A stretch of 60,665 nucleotides of DNA. It comes from Pseudomonas sichuanensis. GTDB lineage: Bacteria; Pseudomonadota; Gammaproteobacteria; Pseudomonadales; Pseudomonadaceae. How positions within the stretch are numbered: the stretch's first letter is position 1; each line of letters opens with the position of its first letter. Below, piece after piece: positions 1 to 6,746 of this stretch. The notes beneath the pieces were generated by a model. The model was not told the origin of the DNA. It did no database searches and saw only the letters and a program-made list of their open reading frames with translations. The DNA lies in contig NZ_QKVM01000039.1 of the NCBI RefSeq assembly GCF_003231305.1, positions 1 to 60,665 on the forward strand. Reading direction: 5' to 3'. The position numbers were made by a program, and so were the translations under genes.

Positions 1-48
1 TGCACCCCCCGCTCCCACAAGTCGTTTATGACATCGAGAAACCGCTGA
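1..48 (+). other. 3' end of an upstream gene (era expected), frame not resolved
   Basis: Only 47 bases precede recO. Two forward frames are open from the window edge and stop here: one ends with TGA at 46-48, overlapping the recO ATG as TGATG, and the other ends with TGA at 29-31. In pseudomonads the gene before recO is normally era (ribosome-associated GTPase), and a TGATG overlap would fit translational coupling. Neither tail matches an Era C-terminus that I can recall with certainty, so this is inferred from gene order only. Confidence 0.3.
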
Positions 49-731
49 TGGACCAACCCACCGCCCAACCCGCCTACGTACTGCACAGCCGCCCCTACAA
101 GGAAACCAGCGCCCTGGTGGATTTCCTCACGCCCCAGGGGCGGGTGCGTGCGGTACTGCGCCGTGCGCGGGGCAAGGGTGGCAGCCTGGTGCGGCCGTTC
201 GTGCCATTGGAAGTGGAACTGCGCGGGCGTGGTGAGCTCAAGACCGTATGGCGCCTGGACAGCAGCGGCATCGCGGCCTGGCTGCATGGCGATGCGCTGT
301 TCAGCGGCCTCTACCTCAACGAACTGCTGATGCGCCTGTTGCCCGCCGAAGCACCGCAGCCAGCGCTGTTCGAGCACTACACCCTGACCCTGCAAGCCCT
401 GGCCGCCGGCCGACCGCTGGAGCCGCTGCTGCGCTCGTTCGAATGGCGATTGCTGGACGAACTGGGTTACGCCTTCTCGCTGGAACATGACGTGAATGAC
501 GACCCAGTCGTCGCCGAGGGCCTTTATCGCTTGCAGGTGGATGCCGGCCTGCAACGGGTCGAGCTGTTCCAGCCCGGGTTGTTCAAGGGCACCGAGTTGC
601 AGGCCCTGGCCCAGGCCGACTGGGATTTCCCCGGCGCCTTGCTCGCCGCCAAGCGCCTGATGCGTCAGGCCCTGGCGGTGCACCTGGGGCCCAAGCCACT
701 GGTCAGCCGGGAACTGTTTCGCAAGCGCTGA
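48..731 (+). CDS. recO: DNA repair protein RecO
   Basis: RecO acts with RecF and RecR to load RecA on SSB-coated single strands and anneals complementary strands during recombinational repair. The 227-residue product has the usual family length. Its N-terminal OB-fold is recognisable from the stretch after YVLHSRPYKETSALVDFL, and the pseudomonad-type C-terminus ends VSRELFRKR. The ATG at 48 overlaps the TGA of the upstream frame, and the open frame extends to the window edge without another ATG. pdxJ follows after a short gap, the usual era-recO-pdxJ order. Identification is secure. Confidence 0.95.
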   Translation: MDQPTAQPAYVLHSRPYKETSALVDFLTPQGRVRAVLRRARGKGGSLVRPFVPLEVELRGRGELKTVWRLDSSGIAAWLHGDALFSGLYLNELLMRLLPAEAPQPALFEHYTLTLQALAAGRPLEPLLRSFEWRLLDELGYAFSLEHDVNDDPVVAEGLYRLQVDAGLQRVELFQPGLFKGTELQALAQADWDFPGALLAAKRLMRQALAVHLGPKPLVSRELFRKR

Positions 732-775
732 TCAGCACGTATGCTGTGGCCCTCAACTTTCAGGAGTGCCCCTTC

Positions 776-1516
776 GTGACTCACAGCAACCGCATGCTTC
801 TCGGCGTCAACATCGACCACGTGGCGACCCTGCGCCAGGCCCGGGGCACCCGCTATCCAGACCCGGTCAAGGCCGCGCTGGACGCCGAGGAAGCGGGCGC
901 CGACGGCATCACCGTGCACCTGCGTGAAGACCGCCGGCACATCCAGGAACGCGATGTGCTGGTGCTCAAGGACGTGCTGCAGACCCGCATGAACTTCGAG
1001 ATGGGCGTCACCGAAGAGATGATGCTGTTCGCCGAGAAGATCCGCCCGGCGCATATCTGCCTGGTCCCGGAAACCCGTCAGGAGCTGACCACCGAAGGTG
1101 GCCTGGACGTGGCCGGCCAGGAGGCGCGGATCAAGGCTGCGGTCGAGCGCCTGTCGCGCACCGGCGCCGAAGTGTCGCTGTTCATCGATGCCGACGAGCG
1201 CCAGATCGAGGCCTCGCGTCGGGTGGGTGCACCGGCCATCGAACTGCACACCGGCCGTTACGCCGATGCCGAGACGCCGACCGAGGTGGCCGAAGAGCTC
1301 AAGCGCATCGTCGATGGCGTGGCGTTCGGTATTGGCCAGGGGCTGATCGTCAACGCAGGCCACGGGCTGCATTACCACAACGTCGAAGCCGTCGCCGCGA
1401 TCAAGGGCATCAACGAGCTGAACATCGGCCATGCGCTGGTGGCCCATGCGCTGTTCGTCGGCTTCAAGGCCGCCGTGGCCGAGATGAAAGCGCTGATCGT
1501 CGCCGCTTCGCGCTGA
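776..1516 (+). CDS. pdxJ: Pyridoxine 5'-phosphate synthase PdxJ
   Basis: PdxJ condenses 1-deoxyxylulose 5-phosphate with 3-amino-1-hydroxyacetone 1-phosphate to give pyridoxine 5'-phosphate, the last ring-closing step of the DXP-dependent vitamin B6 pathway. The TIM-barrel sequence is typical: GVNIDHVATLRQARG at the start, HLREDRRHI near residue 45, and the late GHGLHYHN loop. I place the start at the GTG at 776 (VTHSNRMLLG) because AGGAG at 762-766 lies at correct spacing. An earlier in-frame GTG at 746 would put that Shine-Dalgarno sequence inside the gene. The product is then 246 residues, the normal length. Confidence 0.95.
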   Translation: MTHSNRMLLGVNIDHVATLRQARGTRYPDPVKAALDAEEAGADGITVHLREDRRHIQERDVLVLKDVLQTRMNFEMGVTEEMMLFAEKIRPAHICLVPETRQELTTEGGLDVAGQEARIKAAVERLSRTGAEVSLFIDADERQIEASRRVGAPAIELHTGRYADAETPTEVAEELKRIVDGVAFGIGQGLIVNAGHGLHYHNVEAVAAIKGINELNIGHALVAHALFVGFKAAVAEMKALIVAASR

Positions 1517-1526
1517 TCTTCGCGGG

Positions 1527-1614
1527 CCAATCGCCGGCAAGCCGGCTCCCACAGTTATAGCGCTAGCCTCAGGTCCTGCGCTGTGCCTGTGGGAGCCGGC
1601 TTGCCGGCGATTGG
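1527..1614. repeat. REP-type inverted pair after pdxJ
   Basis: Two 28-base arms, 1527-1554 and 1587-1614, are exact reverse complements (CCAATCGCCGGCAAGCCGGC core followed by TCCCACAG). They are separated by 32 bases. This is a REPIN-like doublet of a REP subtype that differs from the GCGGGGCAAGCCCGC type elsewhere in the window. It lies between the convergent genes pdxJ and the sensor kinase. Confidence 0.85.
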
Positions 1615-1632
1615 CCAGTGCAGGTGAAACCG

Positions 1633-3018
1633 CTATTGGCTCTGAAACAACAGGGTAAAGCGGGTCGGCCCTTCGGCCTTGCTACGTACCTCGACCCGCC
1701 CTCCATGCAATTGCATGATCGACTTCACGATCGCCAACCCCAGCCCGGTCCCGCCCTCAAGCCGTGACCGCCCGCTGCCTGCCCGGTAGAAGCGCTCGAA
1801 CAGGTGCGGCAGATGCGCCTCGCCGATTCCAGCCCCCTGATTCTCCACCCAGACCCCGACTTCATCCCCCAGCCGCTCGATCCCCACGCTAACCTTTTGC
1901 CCCTCCGGGCTATGCCGTATCGCATTGCTCAGCAGGTTCGACAGCGCCCGCTGGAACATCAGCCTGTCCGCCAAGGCCGTCCCCCAGCCCTGCAGCTCCA
2001 GGCTGATGCCCTTGAGTTCGGCGCTGAAGGCAAACAGCTCACTCACCCGGGCCACCTCGTCGGCCAGTGCCACCGGCTGCAGCGCAACCTGGCTCTGCGG
2101 CTGGCTGACCTGGGCGAGGAACAGCATGTCGTTGATGATGCGGTTGAGCCGGGTCAGCTCTTCGACACTGTCCTCCAGCGCTTCACGGTACTTGTCGCCA
2201 TCACGCTCGCGGGCCAGGGTCACCTGGGCCTTGCCCATCAGGTTGCCGATCGGCGTGCGCAGTTCGTGGGCCAGGTCGTCGGAGAACTGCGACAACTGGC
2301 GCACGCCCTGATCGAGGCGGTCGAGCATGACGTTGATCGCCCGGGCCAGGTCGGCCAGCTCGGTCGGCAGGCCATCCACTGGCAAGCGGTGGTCGAGATC
2401 CTGGGCCGACACTTGCCCGGCGATGCGGCGAAAGTGACGCAGCGGGCGCAGGTCGCGCTGTACCAGTTTCCAGGCCGCGATGCCGATCAGCAGCAGCAGC
2501 AGCGGCAAGGCGAGCAGGGTCGAATGCAGATAGGCCTGCAGCAGGGCGTTGTCGTCGCTGCGGTTGAGCGACATCAGCACATTCACCGGGGTGTCGTCGC
2601 GCAGCAACATCAGGCGGCTGGCGGTGAGCACTTCGTTGCCCTGATCGTCGCGCCATTCGTGGAACACCAGCCGGGGGCTCGCGGCCATTTCCAGCAGGTG
2701 CCGGGATTGCAGGGCCGGGCCAAGGCTGAGCAGGGCCGGGTGACGGCCGCTGGTGGCCATGACGCTGAGGCTCAGGTTGTCATGGCCCATCACCAGGTCG
2801 AGCAGCGGATGGGCGCGGGTGCCCAGGTCGTCGCTGCGCAGGTCCACCCGCAGGTTGTGCTCCACCTGCAGCATCTTGCGCGCCAGGTCCTTGCGCGCCC
2901 GGCTGTCCAGCTCGTGGTCGAGGGCGAACACCGCCAGGGTGGCCAGCAGCAGCACCAAGGCTGCGCCCATCAGGGTGACGGTCAGGCCGAGGCGCAGCGA
3001 CAGGGTTGCGCGCTTCAC
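1633..3018 (-). CDS. Heavy-metal-type sensor histidine kinase (CopS/CzcS-like)
   Basis: Inner-membrane sensor kinase of 461 residues. It has a first membrane helix at about residues 8-30, a periplasmic sensing region, a second helix around 170-190, then HAMP, the phosphoacceptor box (HELRTP) and a HATPase domain with N box NLLSNAIRHS and G boxes ENQGAGIG and GTGLGLAIV. Layout and sequence resemble the copper/zinc/cadmium sensor group. The GTG start at 3018 overlaps the TGA of the response regulator (GTGA), so the pair is translationally coupled; a longer in-frame reading would run far into the regulator gene. Probable partner: the regulator at 3015-3689. The metal is not readable from sequence. 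I recall a similar pair called CzcRS3 in P. putida. Confidence 0.88.
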   Translation of the reverse strand: MKRATLSLRLGLTVTLMGAALVLLLATLAVFALDHELDSRARKDLARKMLQVEHNLRVDLRSDDLGTRAHPLLDLVMGHDNLSLSVMATSGRHPALLSLGPALQSRHLLEMAASPRLVFHEWRDDQGNEVLTASRLMLLRDDTPVNVLMSLNRSDDNALLQAYLHSTLLALPLLLLLIGIAAWKLVQRDLRPLRHFRRIAGQVSAQDLDHRLPVDGLPTELADLARAINVMLDRLDQGVRQLSQFSDDLAHELRTPIGNLMGKAQVTLARERDGDKYREALEDSVEELTRLNRIINDMLFLAQVSQPQSQVALQPVALADEVARVSELFAFSAELKGISLELQGWGTALADRLMFQRALSNLLSNAIRHSPEGQKVSVGIERLGDEVGVWVENQGAGIGEAHLPHLFERFYRAGSGRSRLEGGTGLGLAIVKSIMQLHGGRVEVRSKAEGPTRFTLLFQSQ

Positions 3019-3689
3019 GCCCGCGCCTCGAGCACATAGCCGACGCCACGCAGGGTGTGGATCAGCTTGTCCTCGAAGGGATCGTCGATCTTCGCCCGCA
3101 GGCGGCGGATCGACACCTCGACCACGTTGGTGTCGCAATCGAAGTTCATGTCCCACACCAGCGAAATGATCTGCGTGCGCGACAGCACTTCGCCGCTCTG
3201 GCGCATCAGCAGGTGCAGCAGGGCGAACTCCTTGGCGGTCAGGTCGATGCGCTGGCCGCCGCGGAAGGCGCGGTGGCGGCCGGGGTCGAGCTCGAGGTCG
3301 GCGACTTTCAGGGTGCTCGGTTGCAGGCGCTGGTCGTTGCGCCGCAGCAGGCTGCGGATACGTGCCAGCAGCTCGGGGAATTCGAAGGGTTTGAGCAGGT
3401 AGTCGTCGGCGCCCAGGTCCAGGCCCTTGACCCGATCGGCCAGGCGGCCGTGGGCAGTGAGCATCATGATCCGGGTGGACGACTCGGCGCGCAGGCGCTG
3501 CAGCACGCTCCAGCCATCGAGCTCGGGCAGGTTGACGTCGAGGATCACCAGGTCGTAGGGCTGCTGGCGGGCCAGGTGCAAGCCGTCGGTGCCGGTATGG
3601 GCGCAGTCGACCACGTAGCCGTTCTCGCGCAGGCCTTGCTGCAGGTAGTCGGCGGTACGGGGTTCGTCCTCGATGATCAGTAGGCGCAT
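3015..3689 (-). CDS. OmpR-family heavy-metal-type response regulator (CopR/CzcR-like)
   Basis: A 224-residue two-domain regulator. The receiver carries the acidic pocket (EDE), the phosphorylated Asp in ILDVNLPELDGW near residue 51, the conserved Thr in MLTAHG and the Lys in LLKPF. The C-terminal winged helix has the OmpR-type recognition region ending SIRRLRAKIDDPF, and the end is GVGYVLEARA. It is transcribed ahead of its kinase with overlapping stop and start codons. A small exported protein lies divergently about 280 bp away and is a plausible target. The Shine-Dalgarno region before the ATG at 3689 is weak. Confidence 0.9.
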   Translation of the reverse strand: MRLLIIEDEPRTADYLQQGLRENGYVVDCAHTGTDGLHLARQQPYDLVILDVNLPELDGWSVLQRLRAESSTRIMMLTAHGRLADRVKGLDLGADDYLLKPFEFPELLARIRSLLRRNDQRLQPSTLKVADLELDPGRHRAFRGGQRIDLTAKEFALLHLLMRQSGEVLSRTQIISLVWDMNFDCDTNVVEVSIRRLRAKIDDPFEDKLIHTLRGVGYVLEARA

Positions 3690-3847
3690 GGTGGGCTCGG
3701 GTTACGGAAAGGGGGCGATTCTCGACCCTGTAGTGACATCAGGGTCAAGCGGTGAGGATGTTACTGGATGCGAATGGATAAACGGCGGGGATAACGGATT
3801 TGTAATACGCGGGTCATGTGCGTGACAGGCCTGGCCTCATCGATCTG

Positions 3848-3871
3848 GTGGGAGCGGGCTTGCCCCGCGAT
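3848..3871 (+). repeat. Solo REP element
   Basis: One copy of the window's commonest REP sequence (GTGGGAGCGGGCTTGCCCCG followed by CGAT), without an inverted partner, lies between the response regulator and the divergent small gene. It sits inside a short GGCCTCATCG/CGATGAGGCC palindrome. The other 250 bases of this intergenic region hold the divergent promoters. TGTAAT occurs twice (near 3801 and 3890) but I could not define a clear metal-regulator box. Confidence 0.7.
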
Positions 3872-3969
3872 GAGGCCGCCTTGCAGGACTGTAATCTGCG
3901 CCTCACCTTGGCGTTAGCTGCCCCTTGCGATGATGGCCCTGTCGATACGGTTATCACGAGGCAAGCACG

Positions 3970-4173
3970 ATGAACCTGAGCAAATACCTGCTGCTGGCGA
4001 TCCTCGCCCTGGGCAGCACCAGCGTTTTCGCCGAGGGTGGCGCGGAGCGTTCCAAGCAGTTCTGGCAGGCGTTCCGCGAGGACCAGGCGCGCCTGCACGG
4101 CGACAAGCAAGAGGCCGTGGCCGAGCGCGAGCGCAAAGCCGAAGAAAAGGCCCGTGAGCTGGCCAAGGATTGA
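3970..4173 (+). CDS. Small exported protein, PtrA-like, divergent from a metal two-component system
   Basis: A 67-residue protein with a clear signal peptide (MNLSKYLLLAILALGSTSVFA) and predicted cleavage before EGGAERSKQ. The mature peptide of about 46 residues is highly charged, rich in Glu, Lys and Arg, and probably a single helix. It has no Cys and one His. The AEGGAER stretch after cleavage resembles that of small pseudomonad periplasmic proteins of the PtrA type, which are copper-induced and encoded beside copRS. That likeness is from memory. Its position opposite a CopR/CzcR-type regulator supports metal-responsive expression. Confidence 0.6.
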   Translation: MNLSKYLLLAILALGSTSVFAEGGAERSKQFWQAFREDQARLHGDKQEAVAERERKAEEKARELAKD

Positions 4174-4247
4174 GTAGCCACCACCTGCGTCGCGACAGCT
4201 CCTCGGCGCAGGTGTATTCAGGCGCCCCTTCAGGGTAATGCCGGTCT

Positions 4248-4364
4248 GGGGCCGCTTTGCGGCCCTTCGCGGGTGAACCCGCTCCCACAGGATTGCGCAA
4301 AGCCTCAAGCTGGCGCAAAACCTGTGGGAGCGGGTTCACCCGCGAAGGGCTGCAAAGCAGCCCC
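4248..4364. repeat. REP-type inverted pair (second subtype) with extended arms
   Basis: Arms of the form CTTCGCGGGTGAACCCGCTC-CCACAG face each other around a 31-base centre. The pairing continues outward through GGGGC-GCTTTGC, so the hairpin could exceed 40 bp per arm with few mismatches. It separates the small exported gene from cmoB. Confidence 0.8.
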
Positions 4365-4392
4365 AACAAGTGCGATGAAGCGCTAACTGACT

Positions 4393-4421
4393 GGCATTAC
4401 CCTTACTAGGGCGCCTTTTTT
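4393..4421 (+). terminator. Probable intrinsic terminator
   Basis: GGC-att-a-CCCT-tact-AGGG-c-GCC is followed by seven T (4415-4421), reading rightwards. It would end transcription of the small exported gene before it enters cmoB antisense. The T run reaches into the cmoB stop codon. The stem is short and interrupted, so confidence is moderate. Confidence 0.45.
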
Positions 4422-5376
4422 ATTTGCGCGCCAGCAGCGTGGCGCGGCGGGGGGCCGGCAGGCCTTCGACGGTCTTGCCGTGGTCGTTCGGGTCGAGGAA
4501 GTCGCCCAGCGACTGGTAGCGCATCCACTCGGTGCTGCGCTGCTCCTCGACGCTGGTGACGCTGACATCGACGCAGCGCACATCGCTGAACCCGGCGCGG
4601 CGCAGCCAGCGCTCCAGCGCCGGCACCGAAGGCAGGAACCACACGTTGCGCATCTGCGCATAACGGTCCTCGGGCACCAGCACCTGGTTTTCATCGCCCT
4701 CGATCACCAGGGTTTCCAGCACCAGCTCGCCACCTTTGACCAGGCAGTCCTTGAGCGCCAGCAGGTGCTCGATGGGCGAACGGCGGTGGTAGAACACGCC
4801 CATGGAGAACACCGTGTCGAAACCTTCCAGGTTGGCCGGCAGCTCCTCCAGGGCGAACGGCAGGTGCCAGGCCGGCAAGTCCGGCAGGTACTGCTGCACC
4901 GCCTGGAACTGGCAGAAGAACAGCCAGTTGGGGTCGACCCCGATGACCATGTCGGCACCGGCGCCGAGCATGCGCCACTGGTAGTAGCCGTTGCCGCAAC
5001 CCACGTCGAGCACGCGCTTGCCCTTAAGGTCCAGGTGCGGGGCGACCCGCGACCATTTCCAGTCCGAGCGCCATTCGGTGTCCACGTGCACGCCGAACAG
5101 ATCGAACGGCCCCTTGCGCCAAGGCGACAGCCCCATCAAGGCCTGGCGCATCTGCTCCCGGGTGGCGTCGTCGCAGTCGCAGTCCAGGCGCAGGCCGTCG
5201 ACCAGGTCGATTTCGCTGGGCGTCAGTTGCGGCAGCGCTTCGAGCGCGCCGCGCCAGCGGTCGAGGTCGCCGTGGCCCTTCTCCAGCTTGGTTTGCAGTT
5301 GTGCCTGCAGGCCTTGGGACCAGGTGGCGAGGGGCGTGCCCGCCAGGCGGCGGACGAGGGGAGACAGATCGATCAT
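4420..5376 (-). CDS. cmoB: tRNA U34 carboxymethyltransferase CmoB
   Basis: CmoB transfers the carboxymethyl group of carboxy-S-adenosylmethionine to 5-hydroxyuridine at tRNA position 34, giving cmo5U, which broadens wobble decoding. The 318-residue product has the Rossmann glycine motif VLDVGCGNGYYQWRM near residue 125, the acidic GVDPN at the end of strand 2, and the family block GVFYHRRSP. The start overlaps the cmoA stop by four bases, so the two consecutive enzymes are translated together. Length and motifs are standard. Confidence 0.96.
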   Translation of the reverse strand: MIDLSPLVRRLAGTPLATWSQGLQAQLQTKLEKGHGDLDRWRGALEALPQLTPSEIDLVDGLRLDCDCDDATREQMRQALMGLSPWRKGPFDLFGVHVDTEWRSDWKWSRVAPHLDLKGKRVLDVGCGNGYYQWRMLGAGADMVIGVDPNWLFFCQFQAVQQYLPDLPAWHLPFALEELPANLEGFDTVFSMGVFYHRRSPIEHLLALKDCLVKGGELVLETLVIEGDENQVLVPEDRYAQMRNVWFLPSVPALERWLRRAGFSDVRCVDVSVTSVEEQRSTEWMRYQSLGDFLDPNDHGKTVEGLPAPRRATLLARK

Positions 5377-6116
5377 GGCAGGGCTATCAGCGAGGCAAAG
5401 TTAAGGCATTGGAACCAGGGCACGACCTTGGAGAAGCCGGCGGCGCGCAGGCGCTCGGCATGGGTTTCCAACGTATCGGGCTTCATCACGTTTTCGATGG
5501 CGCTGCGCTTCTGGGCGATTTCCAGTTCGCTGTAGCCATTGGCCCGCTTGAAGTCCAGGTGCAGGTCGTTGAGCAGTTGCTGTTGCTGGTCGTCGGCGAA
5601 GCGCAGTTTCTCCGAGAGGATCAGCGCACCGCCCGGCAGCAGGGCCTGGCGAATGCGGCCGAGCAACGCCAGGCGCTGTTCGGGGGCAATGAACTGCAGG
5701 GTGAAGTTCATCGCCACCACCGAGGCGGGCTCGAACGGCAACGACAGGATGTCGGCCTCCAGCACCTGCACCGGCAACAGCTCCTGGAACATCGAGTCCT
5801 GGGCCGTGAGGTACTGGCGGCAGCGCTCGACCATGGCCGCGGAGTTGTCCACCGCAATCACCCGGCAACCCTCGGTGCGCACGTGCCGGCGCAGGGCCTG
5901 GGTCACCGCGCCCAGCGAGGCGCCGAGGTCGTACAGCGCGGTATTCGGTTGGGCGAAGCGCGCGGCCAGCACGCCGAGGTTCTCGACGATGGTCGGGTAA
6001 CCGGGCACCGAGCGCTTGATCATGTCCGGGAACACTTGCACCACGTCCTCGTTGAACACGAAGTCGGGTACCTGCTCCAGGGGCTGGGCGAAAAGGCGGT
6101 CGGGTTGTTTGCTCAC
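5373..6116 (-). CDS. cmoA: Carboxy-S-adenosylmethionine synthase CmoA
   Basis: CmoA converts S-adenosylmethionine and prephenate to carboxy-SAM, the donor used by CmoB encoded immediately downstream. The 247-residue protein starts MSKQPDRLFAQPLEQVPDFVFNEDV. It has the nucleotide-binding motif YDLGASLGAVT near residue 62, AVDNSAAM after strand 2, and the Arg-rich helix typical of the family. The cmoA-cmoB four-base overlap is the usual arrangement in gammaproteobacteria. Confidence 0.96.
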   Translation of the reverse strand: MSKQPDRLFAQPLEQVPDFVFNEDVVQVFPDMIKRSVPGYPTIVENLGVLAARFAQPNTALYDLGASLGAVTQALRRHVRTEGCRVIAVDNSAAMVERCRQYLTAQDSMFQELLPVQVLEADILSLPFEPASVVAMNFTLQFIAPEQRLALLGRIRQALLPGGALILSEKLRFADDQQQQLLNDLHLDFKRANGYSELEIAQKRSAIENVMKPDTLETHAERLRAAGFSKVVPWFQCLNFASLIALP

Positions 6117-6205
6117 GAAGGGTCCGGGCGGCTGGCAATCTACAGGGGCGGCATTCTAGCCAAACCACGGCAAGCTTGCATGACTGGCTGACCGGCGCCG
6201 CTGGC

Positions 6206-6598
6206 TCACTTGACCCGAATGGCGCAATCGAAGGTCTGCACCGGGCGCACTTCCGGGGCCCAAGGCTGCTGGTAGACCAGGATCAGGTGGCCCTCGCCGG
6301 CGGCCTTGGCCTGGAAGCGCCAGGTGGAGATCCCGCCGCTGCCGACGATACCGGCTTCCTCGGGGGTGCTGTACACCTCGGGGCCGAGGGCGCGCAGGAT
6401 TTCCGAGGCCGGGTTCTGCAACAGCCAGCGGTAACCGGTGCTGGGGTTGCTGGGCAGGGTGAGGGTCATGTTCTGGCCGACCTGCAGGCGCGTCGGGCAT
6501 TCGCTTTCGGCGTCCAGTTCGACGGTGCGTTGCGGCTGTTGCGCGCAGGCGGTCAGCAGGGCGAGGCTCAGGGGAACGAGCAGACGAGGGAGAGTCAT
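6206..6598 (-). CDS. Chagasin-like (ICP family, I42) cysteine peptidase inhibitor lipoprotein
   Basis: A 130-residue envelope protein whose signal sequence ends in a lipobox (LLTAC, Cys at about 18), so it should be a lipoprotein. The mature part has the chagasin hallmark NPSTGYRW (about residues 50-57) and a later GGISTWRFQAKAAGEG, equivalent to the second inhibitory loop. Family members block papain-type peptidases. The start is supported by GGAG about 8 bases upstream. It is monocistronic between cmoA and the Lon-type gene. Its target here is unknown. Confidence 0.85.
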   Translation of the reverse strand: MTLPRLLVPLSLALLTACAQQPQRTVELDAESECPTRLQVGQNMTLTLPSNPSTGYRWLLQNPASEILRALGPEVYSTPEEAGIVGSGGISTWRFQAKAAGEGHLILVYQQPWAPEVRPVQTFDCAIRVK

Positions 6599-6660
6599 GT
6601 TGGCTCCGGAGGCTGAAGTTGCCTGAGGATAACCGAAGTTGTGCTGCCTGTGCCGGCCTC

Positions 6661-6737
6661 ATCGCGGGGTAAGCCCGCTCCCACAGATCATGGCACCTGT
6701 GGGAGCGGCGGTGCGCCGATGCGACTTGCCCCGCGAT
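6661..6737. repeat. Imperfect REP pair with a chimeric right arm
   Basis: The left arm (6661-6684) is a near-standard REP with one base change. The right arm begins GTGGGAGCGG at 6699 and ends CTTGCCCCGCGAT at 6737, but about 16 extra bases (CGGTGCGCCGATGCGA) sit in the middle of the core. It could be an insertion or a recombination product of two REP types. Confidence 0.6.
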
Positions 6738-6746
6738 CGGGATCGG

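Noticed and set aside
746..775. Earlier GTG start for pdxJ
   Set aside because: It would place the AGGAG ribosome site inside the gene and add ten residues not found in PdxJ.
3018..3156. N-terminal extension of the sensor kinase into the response regulator gene
   Set aside because: The extension is a frame-shifted reading of conserved regulator codons. The GTG at 3018 overlaps the regulator stop and gives a normal kinase start.
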